A stretch of DNA of 64,000 nt from JACMQX01 sp040385105 (GTDB lineage Bacteria; Pseudomonadota; Gammaproteobacteria; Burkholderiales; Burkholderiaceae_C): the NCBI GenBank assembly GCA_040385105.1, contig JAZKHY010000015.1, positions 1 to 64,000 of the forward strand. The letters are read 5' to 3'. The notes under the pieces were generated by a model that did not search any database, was not told the origin of the DNA, and was given only the letters and a program-made list of their open reading frames with translations. A program made the translations under genes and the position numbers. Shown in pieces: positions 16,588 to 24,458 of this stretch. Each line of letters begins with the position of its first letter. Position 1 is the first letter of the stretch.

Positions 16588-18909
16588 TTATCTGGCCGCG
16601 TTTGCGTCGGCGACGGTGAGAGCCGTCATGTTGACGATCCGGCGCACTGTCGTGCTTGCCGTCAGAATGTGCACCGGCTTGGCCGCGCCCAGCAGGACGG
16701 GCCCGATGGCGATGTTGCCGCCTGCGGCTGTCTTGAGCAGGTTGTAAGAAATATTCGCTGCATCGATATTGGGCAATACCAGGAGGTTGGCGTTACCGGT
16801 CAGTGTACTGTGCGGCATGACGACCGCACGCGCAGCGCCGTCCAGTGCCACATCTCCGTGCATTTCCCCGTCCACCTCCAGCCATGGTGCCTGTACGCGC
16901 AGCAGTTCCAGCGTCTGCCGCATCTTGACGGCGCTGGGCTGGTTGCTGCTGCCGAAGTTGGAATGGGACAGCAGCGCCACCTTGGGCTTGATGCCAAAGC
17001 GCAGCATCTCCTCGGCGGCCATGGTGGTGATCTCGGCCAGCTGCTCGGCCGTCGGGTCGTAGTTCACATGGGTGTCCACCAGGAACACCTGGCGGTCCGG
17101 CAGCAGCAGGCCGTTCATGCAGGCATAGGTGCAGACGCCGGCGCGCTTGCCGATGACCTGGTCGATGTAGTGCAGGTGCATCGCCGTATTGCCCCAGGTG
17201 CCGACGATCATGCCGTCGACTTCTTCCTTGTGCAGCAGCATCGCGCCGATCAGCGAGAGGCGACGGCGCATCTCGATCTTGGCCATCTGCGCCGTCACGC
17301 CCTTGCGCTCGGTCATGCGGTGGTAGGTCTGCCAGAAGTCGCGGTAGCGCAGGTCCTGCTCGACATTGACGATGTCGTAGTCCAGGTCGCTCTTGAGGCG
17401 CAGGCCGAACTTCTCGATGCGCTGGGCGATGATGGCCGGCCGGCCGATCAGCGTGGGGCGGGCGATGCCCTCGTCCACCACGATCTGGGCGGCGCGCAGC
17501 ACCCGCTCTTCCTCGCCCTCGCAGTAGGCAACCCGCTTCTTCACCGCCGACTTGGCAGCCATGAAGATCGGCTTCATGGTGGTGCCCGAGGCATAGACAA
17601 AGCTCTGCAGCCGGTCGCGGTAGGCGTCCATGTCCTGGATGGGGCGCTGGGCCACACCGCTGTCGGCGGCCGCCTGCGCCACGGCCGGCGCAATCTTGAT
17701 CATCAGGCGCGGGTCAAAGGGCTTGGGGATCAGGTACTCGGGCCCGAATGCCAGCTTGTGACCCGCATAGGCAGCCGCCACCACCTCGCTCTGCTCGGCC
17801 TGCGCCAGCTCGGCAATGGCATGCACCGCGGCAATTTCCATTTCGTCGGTGATGGTGGTTGCGCCAGAATCGAGCGCGCCGCGGAAGATATACGGGAAGC
17901 ACAGGACGTTGTTGACCTGGTTCGGGTAGTCGGTGCGCCCCGTTGCCATGACCACGTCGGGGCGTACCGCATGCGCGTCTTCCGGCGAGATCTCGGGGTT
18001 GGGGTTGGCCAGCGCGAAGATGACGGGGCGCTCAGCCATTTTTGCCACCATGGCCGGCTTGAGCACGCCGCCGGCCGACAGGCCGAGGAACACGTCCGCG
18101 CCCTCGATGACTTCGGCCAGCGTGCGCGCAGCCGTCTTCTGCGCAAACTGGATCTTGTCTTCGTCCATCAGCTCGGTGCGGCCTTCATAGACCACGCCGG
18201 CCAGGTCGGTCACGAACACGTTCTCGCGCCTGAGGCCCACCTTGAGCAACAGCGTGAGGCAGGCCAGTGCCGCGGCACCCGCGCCGGATGTAACGAGCTT
18301 GACCTTGCCGATGTCCTTGCCCACGACCTTCAGGCCGTTGAGCATCGCCGCGGCGACCGTGATGGCCGTGCCGTGCTGGTCGTCGTGGAACACCGGTATC
18401 TTCATGCGCTTGCGCAGTTCGCGCTCCACATAGAAGCAGTCCGGTGCCTTGATGTCTTCCAGGTTGATGGCGCCGAAAGTCGGCTCCAGCGCCGCGATGA
18501 CCTCCACCAGGCGGGCCGGGTCTTTCTCGTTGATCTCGATGTCGAACACATCAACGCCCGCGAACTTCTTGAAGAGGACGGCCTTGCCTTCCATCACCGG
18601 CTTGGACGCCAGCGGCCCGATGTCGCCCAGGCCCAGCACGGCCGTGCCGTTGGTGATGACGGCCACCAGGTTGCCCCGGCTCGTGTACTTGAAGGCCGCA
18701 TTGGGGTCCTTGACGATCTCCTCGCAGGGGGCGGCGACACCGGGCGAGTAGGCCAGTGCCAGGTCGTGCTGGTTGACCAGCTGCTTGGTGGCGGCAATCG
18801 CAATCTTGCCGGGCGTCGGGAACTCGTGGTATTCGAGGGCCGCGCGGCGCAACTCGGCGCGCTTTTCTTCTTTGTTCGCTTCTGACTTCGCCGGGGAAGG
18901 GGTGGACAT
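16588..18909 (-). CDS. maeB: NADP-dependent malic enzyme (MaeB type)
   Basis: A 773-aa multidomain malic enzyme that decarboxylates malate to pyruvate. The N-terminal catalytic part (~1-430) shows LAYSPGVAAPCEEI, VITNGTAVLGLGDIGPLA, the metal/catalytic region EDIKAPDCF and PVFHDDQHGTA, and the Rossmann motif SGAGAAALA. The C-terminal ~330 residues are a phosphotransacetylase-like domain (PTA_PTB), which in MaeB is regulatory (acetyl-CoA binding) and not catalytic. The ATG at 18909 is preferred over an in-frame TTG at 18924. Confidence 0.95.
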   Translation of the reverse strand: MSTPSPAKSEANKEEKRAELRRAALEYHEFPTPGKIAIAATKQLVNQHDLALAYSPGVAAPCEEIVKDPNAAFKYTSRGNLVAVITNGTAVLGLGDIGPLASKPVMEGKAVLFKKFAGVDVFDIEINEKDPARLVEVIAALEPTFGAINLEDIKAPDCFYVERELRKRMKIPVFHDDQHGTAITVAAAMLNGLKVVGKDIGKVKLVTSGAGAAALACLTLLLKVGLRRENVFVTDLAGVVYEGRTELMDEDKIQFAQKTAARTLAEVIEGADVFLGLSAGGVLKPAMVAKMAERPVIFALANPNPEISPEDAHAVRPDVVMATGRTDYPNQVNNVLCFPYIFRGALDSGATTITDEMEIAAVHAIAELAQAEQSEVVAAAYAGHKLAFGPEYLIPKPFDPRLMIKIAPAVAQAAADSGVAQRPIQDMDAYRDRLQSFVYASGTTMKPIFMAAKSAVKKRVAYCEGEEERVLRAAQIVVDEGIARPTLIGRPAIIAQRIEKFGLRLKSDLDYDIVNVEQDLRYRDFWQTYHRMTERKGVTAQMAKIEMRRRLSLIGAMLLHKEEVDGMIVGTWGNTAMHLHYIDQVIGKRAGVCTYACMNGLLLPDRQVFLVDTHVNYDPTAEQLAEITTMAAEEMLRFGIKPKVALLSHSNFGSSNQPSAVKMRQTLELLRVQAPWLEVDGEMHGDVALDGAARAVVMPHSTLTGNANLLVLPNIDAANISYNLLKTAAGGNIAIGPVLLGAAKPVHILTASTTVRRIVNMTALTVADANAAR

Positions 18910-19041
18910 GGGCAGGGTCTCCAACTGGGTTCACAGCTTAATCCACGAAGCGTGAACGCCGTCAGTTTTTGTAAGGGTTGCAGATTGTAGACCTCCATCA
19001 CGGGGAAACCCTAGTACGTGATCATGCGTAGATGGGTGCAG

Positions 19042-19066
19042 CGCTTTTGACTTCTGGTCAAAAGCG
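19042..19066. promoter_or_regulatory. Inverted repeat upstream of the cyclase-kinase gene
   Basis: CGCTTTTGAC (19042-19051) and GTCAAAAGCG (19057-19066) form a perfect 10-bp inverted repeat with a 5-nt centre. A weaker pair ATCACG/CGTGAT lies at 18997-19002 and 19017-19022. Both are in the divergent space between maeB and the receiver-cyclase-kinase gene. No T-run follows, so an operator or RNA structure is more likely than a terminator. Confidence 0.4.
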
Positions 19067-19189
19067 GAAAGGCTTCACGGTGCGCCCGCGGGCGATGGCA
19101 GCCGCCATCGTCCTGCAGCGCCGTTGGTAGTACATTCGATGGAAACGATCCGGTCCCCCCATACCCAACAAGCCGCAGCCAGCCTGCCC

Positions 19190-21259
19190 ATGACCACAGT
19201 CCTCATAGTCGAAGACGACGACGCGATCCGCATCAACATCACCCGGCTCCTGAAGCTCGAAGGGTTTGACATCGTCTCGGCCACCAATGGCCGCGAAGCG
19301 CTGGAGCGCGCGGCCGCCTTCAAGCCCGACGTGATCGTCTCCGATGTAAGCATGCCCGAGATGGACGGGCTCGAGCTGCTGCAGGCGGTGCGTGCCGACA
19401 AGGCCCTTGCGGCCATTCCCGTCATGCTCCTCACCGCGCTGGACGACCGGGCCAGCATGCGGCGTGGCATGTCCTCCGGCGCAGATGACTACCTGGCCAA
19501 GCCCTTCACCCGCGCCGAGCTTCTGGAGGCGTTGCAGGGCCTGCTGCGCAAGAAGGCACGCATTGACGACGTCATCGAGTCCGAACTCAATGTGCGGGAA
19601 GCGTCGCTGCGCCAGGCCTTCATGGACAGCCTGGGCGGCAACACCTCTGCGTTCCAGTCCGACCGCTTTGCCATCGAGGTGCCTGAAGATGCCGTGACCG
19701 ACCAGGTCATCCAGGCAACGGTGCTGTTCTCTGACATCCGCAACTTCACCTCCCTGGCGGAGAAGCTGAGTTCGGCGGAAGTCGCCGAGCTGCTGACCGA
19801 GTACTTCGAGCGCAGCTGCCAGTCGGTGCTGAAAAACGGCGGCAAGCACCTCAAATTCATCGGCGACGGCCTGATGGCCATCTTCACCGACTCGGCCAGC
19901 GGCTCACCGCTGCCGGCGGCGCGGCGTGCGGTTTCGGCGGCGCTGGCCATGGCGCTGACCACCAACGAGTTCCGCGCCTGGCTGCACGAGCGCTTCTCGG
20001 AGCGCGGACTGCCTCCGTTTGCCATCGGGGTGGGGCTGTATTCGGGCGAGGTCACGATCTGCCGTCTTGGCACCCTGCACAACAAGGAAATCACGCCCAT
20101 CGGTGACACCGTCAATGTGGCCGCGCGGCTTGAGGCTGCCAGCAAGGACCTCGGGTGGACGGTCGTGGCCGGTGCGAGCACCCTGGCGCAGGCCGGGGAA
20201 GGCGTGCAGACGGGCTCGACGACGACCCTGGCGGTGCGCGGCAAGAACATCTCGGTGGACGTGGCGGAAGTCACCGGCCTGGTCACCAACCTGGAGGACA
20301 TGCGCCACGGCATGGCAACGCTTACCGAGCGCGCCGACGAGATCCGCCAGGCCGTCAGGCGCAACTCCGAGATCACCGCGCGCGCATTCAAGGAAGCGCT
20401 GGAGTCCAAGCTCACCGCGCTCAAGGACCACAGTTTCGGGCCCGATGGCGAGCCGCTGCGGCTGAAGGGCTACCGCGTGCTGCGCAAGATCGGCGCCGGC
20501 GGCATGACGGAGGTGTACCTTGCGGTGCGCGAGGTGGACGAGCTGCCCATCGTGCTCAAGGTGCTGATGGCCAGCGGCCAGTCGGCCAGCGAGCACCTGT
20601 CGCGCTTCATCCAGGAATATGCGCTGCTGTCGCAGATCGACCACCCCAACGTCGTCAGGATCTACGACCAGGGCTTTACCGACGACCATGCCTACATTGC
20701 CATGGAGTACTTCGAGCGCGGCGACCTGCGTTCGCAGTTCTCTGCGGGCATGACGCAGCAGCGGGTGCTGGCGATTGCCTCGCAGGTGGCAAGCGCTTTG
20801 TCGGCCATCCACCAGCGCGGCGTGGTGCACCGGGACCTGAAGCCCGAGAACCTGATGCTCCATGAGGACGGGTCCGTCGCGCTGGCCGACTTCGGCATCG
20901 CCAAGTCCATGATTGAAGCCGCGAATCTTGCGTTCACCCAGACCAGCCATGGCGATGTGGTCGGCACGCCTTACTACCTCAGCCCCGAGCAGGCGGGCGG
21001 CAAGCCCATCACGCCGCAGTCCGACTTCTACAGCCTGGGCGTCATGGTGTTCGAGATGCTGGCTGGCCAGCGTCCCTTCAACGGCGATTCGCTGGAGCAA
21101 CTGCTGCAGCGGCACATGTACGCGCCCACGCCCGCGCTGCCCGCTCAGCACACTGCGCTGCAGCCGCTGGTGGACAAATTGATGAGCAAGGATCCTGCAT
21201 CACGCTACGCGACCGCTGACGACCTGTTGTCGGACCTGCGGCGGTACGTGCTTGCCTGA
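19190..21259 (+). CDS. Receiver / class III nucleotide cyclase / Ser-Thr kinase fusion
   Basis: A 689-aa three-module signalling protein. The receiver spans ~1-125 (acidic D9-D11, phosphoacceptor D52, T82, K104). The class III cyclase spans ~165-365, with metal Asp D182 (FSDIRNF) and D226 (FIGDG), K222, T302 where class IIIa enzymes have Asp, and transition-state N309 and R313 (GDTVNVAAR). A Lys/Thr pair is the class IIIb adenylate-cyclase pattern. The Ser/Thr kinase spans ~427-689: loop IGAGGMTEV, K457, E476, HRDLKPEN (D549), DFG (D567) and SPE. No transmembrane segment is seen. All three active sites look intact. The start is 19190 or an ATG at 19139 adding 17 residues. It is a single-gene unit. 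Confidence 0.9.
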   Translation: MTTVLIVEDDDAIRINITRLLKLEGFDIVSATNGREALERAAAFKPDVIVSDVSMPEMDGLELLQAVRADKALAAIPVMLLTALDDRASMRRGMSSGADDYLAKPFTRAELLEALQGLLRKKARIDDVIESELNVREASLRQAFMDSLGGNTSAFQSDRFAIEVPEDAVTDQVIQATVLFSDIRNFTSLAEKLSSAEVAELLTEYFERSCQSVLKNGGKHLKFIGDGLMAIFTDSASGSPLPAARRAVSAALAMALTTNEFRAWLHERFSERGLPPFAIGVGLYSGEVTICRLGTLHNKEITPIGDTVNVAARLEAASKDLGWTVVAGASTLAQAGEGVQTGSTTTLAVRGKNISVDVAEVTGLVTNLEDMRHGMATLTERADEIRQAVRRNSEITARAFKEALESKLTALKDHSFGPDGEPLRLKGYRVLRKIGAGGMTEVYLAVREVDELPIVLKVLMASGQSASEHLSRFIQEYALLSQIDHPNVVRIYDQGFTDDHAYIAMEYFERGDLRSQFSAGMTQQRVLAIASQVASALSAIHQRGVVHRDLKPENLMLHEDGSVALADFGIAKSMIEAANLAFTQTSHGDVVGTPYYLSPEQAGGKPITPQSDFYSLGVMVFEMLAGQRPFNGDSLEQLLQRHMYAPTPALPAQHTALQPLVDKLMSKDPASRYATADDLLSDLRRYVLA

Positions 21260-21285
21260 GTCTTCCCGGGGCTTTGAACGCCTGG

Positions 21286-22422
21286 TCAGGCCGTGAGCTC
21301 GCGTGCCATTTCGGCTCGCCGGGAGGTTTGCCGCCCGGCCAGCACGAAGCCGCGCCGCCCCAGTGATTCATCAACGAAGTGCCAGAGGCCTTCGTCGGCG
21401 TTGTGCCAGGTTCCCTGGGTACCGGGCACCGGCGATGCCACCACAATCGGATAGGCGGGCGTCTTCACCGACACGGGCATCAATGCAAACTGCACGTCAG
21501 TGCGCTTGCCCGCCAGAGTGGCGGCCAGCGCGCGAGCCGCAGCCATGATGGGCATCACATAGGGCAAGGTGCGGCTGCCCGCGCTGGCGTACTGCGCGCA
21601 ATCGCCCAGGGCATAGACGTCCGGCGCGCTGGTCTGCAGCGCTGTGTCCACCAGGATGCCACGGTCGCAGGCGATGCCCGCTGACTGCGCCAGCCGCATG
21701 TCCGCACGAAGGCCCACCGCGCTCAGGACCACGTCGGTGAGCTGTACCTGCCCGTCGGAAAGCTGCACGCGCAAGGCATCGCCCTGGCGGTCCACTGCCT
21801 GCGCGGCAGTCCCGAAATGCCAGGTCACGCCGATCGATTCGAGCGACAGTCGCAGCGAGTCGCCCGCCTGTTCAGGCAACAGCGCCGCCAGTGGCCGGGG
21901 GCCCGGGTCCACGACACTGACTTTGTGGCCTGCACCCGCGAGATCATTGGCGAATTCGCAGCCGATCAGGCCCGCCCCCATGATCAGCACGCGGCTGCCC
22001 GCTGCCAGCCGGGCATGGAACTCCGTGAAGTCGTCCAGCGAATTCACCGACAGCACGGTATCCGCCGCGTCGCCTTGAAACTGCACCCGGATGGGCTGCG
22101 CGCCGGTTGCAAGGACGAGGTGGCTCCAGGGATGGACGCCGCCGGCCGTCCTGACGGTGCGGGACGCGATGTCCAGCGATTCCACCCGTGTGAACGGGAC
22201 CAGCGTGACACCGAGCGTCTCCGCCATCTTTGCGGCCGGTGTGGTGACAAGCTGGCCTGGCGCTTTCTTCTGCGCGAGTGCGTTGGACAGCGAGGGCTTG
22301 GCATAGAAGTCACCACTGTCTGCGGTGATCAAGACCACCGGCGTGGTGGTGTCCAGCTTGCGGAACTCGCGAACGGCAGTCCAGCCCGCCAGACCTGCCC
22401 CGATGACGACAAGTGGCGGCAT
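21286..22422 (-). CDS. Rubredoxin-NAD(+) reductase-like flavoprotein
   Basis: A 378-aa FAD/NAD(P)H oxidoreductase. The FAD motif VVIGAGLAGWTAVREF is at the N-terminus, ATGA-type LVLATGAQP follows, then the NAD-binding LIMGAGLIGCEFANDLAGAG and the second FAD motif VYALGDCAQY. It matches reductases that pass electrons from NAD(P)H to rubredoxin (AlkT/RubB type). The adjacent rubredoxin gene, 5 nt upstream, makes the partner clear. The ATG at 22422 is set by the FAD motif. Confidence 0.9.
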   Translation of the reverse strand: MPPLVVIGAGLAGWTAVREFRKLDTTTPVVLITADSGDFYAKPSLSNALAQKKAPGQLVTTPAAKMAETLGVTLVPFTRVESLDIASRTVRTAGGVHPWSHLVLATGAQPIRVQFQGDAADTVLSVNSLDDFTEFHARLAAGSRVLIMGAGLIGCEFANDLAGAGHKVSVVDPGPRPLAALLPEQAGDSLRLSLESIGVTWHFGTAAQAVDRQGDALRVQLSDGQVQLTDVVLSAVGLRADMRLAQSAGIACDRGILVDTALQTSAPDVYALGDCAQYASAGSRTLPYVMPIMAAARALAATLAGKRTDVQFALMPVSVKTPAYPIVVASPVPGTQGTWHNADEGLWHFVDESLGRRGFVLAGRQTSRRAEMARELTA

Positions 22423-22427
22423 CGCGG

Positions 22428-22592
22428 TCAAATTTCCACGATTTCGAAGTCGGCCTTGGCGACGCCGCAGTCCGGGCAAGCCCAGCTCTCGGGCACGTCG
22501 GCCCATTTGGTGCCGGCGGCGATGCCGTCTTCGGGACGGCCGGCGGTCTCGTCATACACAAAGCCGCAAACGATGCAGATATAGGTTTTCAT
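22428..22592 (-). CDS. Rubredoxin (54 aa)
   Basis: A 54-aa iron protein. Two CxxCG knuckles, CIVCGFVYDE (residues 6-15) and CPDCGVAKADFE (39-50), bind one Fe in a Cys4 site, and ESWACP is the canonical sequence before the second pair. It carries single electrons from the reductase encoded 5 nt downstream. The rubrerythrin upstream, which has no rubredoxin domain of its own, is the likely acceptor. Its small size makes it easy to overlook. Confidence 0.95.
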   Translation of the reverse strand: MKTYICIVCGFVYDETAGRPEDGIAAGTKWADVPESWACPDCGVAKADFEIVEI

Positions 22593-22644
22593 GGGGTTCT
22601 CGTGGTCAGGTTTTTCTGGATGGATCGGAAAAGGCCGCAGCGCT

Positions 22645-23127
22645 TCAGGCCGTCACTTCGGCCAGGCGGGCCTTGTAGTGGTTGGCGTGGCGCTCTTCCA
22701 CACGGGCCAGTGCGGCAAAGCGCTTCTGCGCCTTCTCCAGCGTGGCCTTGAATTGCGCGGCATGCACCCTGGACTCCTCGATCTGCTCGTCCATCTCGGC
22801 AACAGCGGCAGCGTTGCCTTCGGCTTCGGCAGTCTTGCGAAAGCCCGGATACATCTCGGTGTATTCGTAGGTTTCACCGTCAATGGCGATTTGCAGGGCT
22901 TTCGCCGGCGTCATCGTGGCCTTGGGATACAGCAGGTCCAGGTGGCCGAAGGCGTGCATCACTTCCTGGTCTGCGGTTTCCTCGAAGGTGCGGGCGGTGT
23001 CCTCGTCGCCGGCTTCCCGCGCCAGCTTCGCGAAATAGCGGTACTTGATATGGGCCATCGACTCGCCGGCAAAGGCGGCCTCGAGGTTGGCGATGGTCTT
23101 GATTTCCGGGCGTTGTTGCGTCGTCAT
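22645..23127 (-). CDS. Rubrerythrin, ferritin-like diiron domain only
   Basis: A 160-aa ferritin-like diiron protein from the ATG at 23127, preceded by AAGGAG. Diiron ligands are in AGESMAHIKYRYFA, EETADQEVMHAFGH, the GETYEYTEMYPGF segment and VEERHANHYKA. Classical rubrerythrins (~190 aa) carry a C-terminal rubredoxin domain; here the protein ends without Cys pairs and a separate rubredoxin gene follows. The likely role is NAD(P)H-driven peroxide reduction in the cytoplasm. It is the first gene of a three-gene operon, divergent from the SPFH gene. Confidence 0.9.
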   Translation of the reverse strand: MTTQQRPEIKTIANLEAAFAGESMAHIKYRYFAKLAREAGDEDTARTFEETADQEVMHAFGHLDLLYPKATMTPAKALQIAIDGETYEYTEMYPGFRKTAEAEGNAAAVAEMDEQIEESRVHAAQFKATLEKAQKRFAALARVEERHANHYKARLAEVTA

Positions 23128-23299
23128 CGTGGAACTCCTTGTACATTGCATTGTTGATTGAGGAAATCAATCGGAACGGAAGTAATGGTAGGGTTTTGCT
23201 ATAGATAAGGCCAATTGCTTTTGGCTAAGTAATTGATAGGGACTATGTTGGCCCCGCGTATCATCCTCCGACCAATTCCCTAAATGACGGAGGTGCGGC

Positions 23300-24349
23300 A
23301 TGGCTCTGATGGACTTCATCAAGAAACAGTTCATTGACATCATCCAGTGGACGGAGGACTCCGACGGCACCCTGGCCTGGCGGTTCCCGATGGCCGACAT
23401 GGAAATCCAGTACGGTGCCTCGCTCACCGTGCGCGAGTCCCAGATGGCCGTGTTCGTCAACGAGGGCAAGGTGGCCGACGTGTTCGGCCCCGGCATGTAC
23501 AAGCTGACGACGCAGACCATCCCGGTGCTGACCTATCTGAAGAACTGGGACAAGCTGTTCGAGTCGCCGTTCAAGAGCGAGGTTTACTTCTTCAGCACCC
23601 GCCAGCAGGTGGACCAGAAGTGGGGCACGCCCCAGCCCATCACCATCCGCGACAAGGACTTCGGCGCCGTGCGCCTCAGGGCCTTCGGCAACTACAGCTT
23701 CCGCGTTGCGGACCCCAAGCTGTTCCACACCGAGATCTCCGGCACACGCGAGGCCTACACGGTCGGTGACCTGGATGGCCAGCTGCGCGGGCTGGTGCTG
23801 CAGAACATCTCCAATGCGGTGGCCCAGAGCGGTATCCCGTTCCTGGACCTTGCTGCCAACCAGATGGCCTTTGCCCAGGCCCTGACGGCCCAGCTCGTGC
23901 CCGAGTTCGAGAAGATCGGCCTGAAGGTCGAGGGCCTGACGGTGCAGAGCATTTCCCTGCCCGAAGAGCTGCAGAAAATCCTGGACCAGAAAATCGGCAT
24001 GGGCATGGTCGGCAACGACATGGGCAAGTTCATGCAGTACCAGACCGCGCAGGCGATACCGAAGATGGCCGAAGGCGTCGGTGGCGGAGGCGGCAGCGGT
24101 ATCGCGGGCGATGCCATGGGCCTCGGAGCGGGCATTGCCATGGGCCAGGTGCTGGCGCAGAACCTTCAACAGGGGCTGGCAGGGGCGGCAGCCCCGGCTG
24201 CAGCGCCTGCACCGTCGGCTGTGGCTGTCGTCAGCGCCGCCGATGTGATGACCACTCTGGAAAAGCTCGGCGAACTCAAGGCCAAGGGCATCCTCACGGC
24301 CGAGGAGTTTGACGCGAAGAAGGCCGAGCTGCTCAAGAAGCTGGTCTGA
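23300..24349 (+). CDS. SPFH-domain protein with C-terminal SHOCT-like domain
   Basis: A 349-aa protein of the SPFH/Band 7 class (YdjI/'virion core'-like). The N-terminal ~240 residues include WRFPMADMEIQYGASLTVRESQ, FGPGMYKLTTQTIPVL and the long helix LVPEFEKIGLKVEGLTVQSIS. A Gly/Ala-rich linker follows. The last ~35 residues (MTTLEKLGELKAKGILTAEEF) form a SHOCT-type oligomerisation helix pair. There is no transmembrane segment. It heads an operon with DUF4178, DUF350 and an aminopropyltransferase, so a membrane-associated scaffold role is likely but unproven. Confidence 0.85.
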   Translation: MALMDFIKKQFIDIIQWTEDSDGTLAWRFPMADMEIQYGASLTVRESQMAVFVNEGKVADVFGPGMYKLTTQTIPVLTYLKNWDKLFESPFKSEVYFFSTRQQVDQKWGTPQPITIRDKDFGAVRLRAFGNYSFRVADPKLFHTEISGTREAYTVGDLDGQLRGLVLQNISNAVAQSGIPFLDLAANQMAFAQALTAQLVPEFEKIGLKVEGLTVQSISLPEELQKILDQKIGMGMVGNDMGKFMQYQTAQAIPKMAEGVGGGGGSGIAGDAMGLGAGIAMGQVLAQNLQQGLAGAAAPAAAPAPSAVAVVSAADVMTTLEKLGELKAKGILTAEEFDAKKAELLKKLV

Positions 24350-24358
24350 TCCCAGATT

Positions 24359-24449
24359 TGTCATCCCGGACTTGATCCGGGATCCATGAAGGCGTCAAAG
24401 AAAAGCGGTTCAACGCCAAGGTGGATTGCGGATCAAGTCCGCAATGACA
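24359..24449. repeat. Palindromic dispersed-type repeat (TGTCAT...ATGACA)
   Basis: The block opens with TGTCAT (24359-24364) and closes with ATGACA (24444-24449). Inside are two hairpins: CCCGGACTTGATCCGGG on the left and ATTGCGGATCAAGTCCGCAAT on the right. The arms are related to each other in inverted orientation. This matches a widespread bacterial dispersed palindrome that reads I-P-D-Q-V-R-D-D when translated. It separates the SPFH and DUF4178 genes and could end or attenuate transcription. A second copy is not obvious in the window. Confidence 0.65.
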
Positions 24450-24458
24450 GCTCACAGC

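Noticed and set aside
16669..18885. 738-codon open frame on the plus strand opposite maeB
   Set aside because: Antisense to a fully conserved malic enzyme; repetitive His/Arg/Gly composition and no motif.
23128..23299. Possible OxyR- or peroxide-type operator in the rubrerythrin/SPFH divergent spacer
   Set aside because: Some ATAG/CTAT-like words occur, but spacing does not fit an OxyR site and no clear -35/-10 pair was found on either strand.
24359..24449. Insertion-sequence remnant or CRISPR-like repeat
   Set aside because: No transposase fragment or target duplication, and no regular repeat-spacer series; it is a single palindromic repeat.
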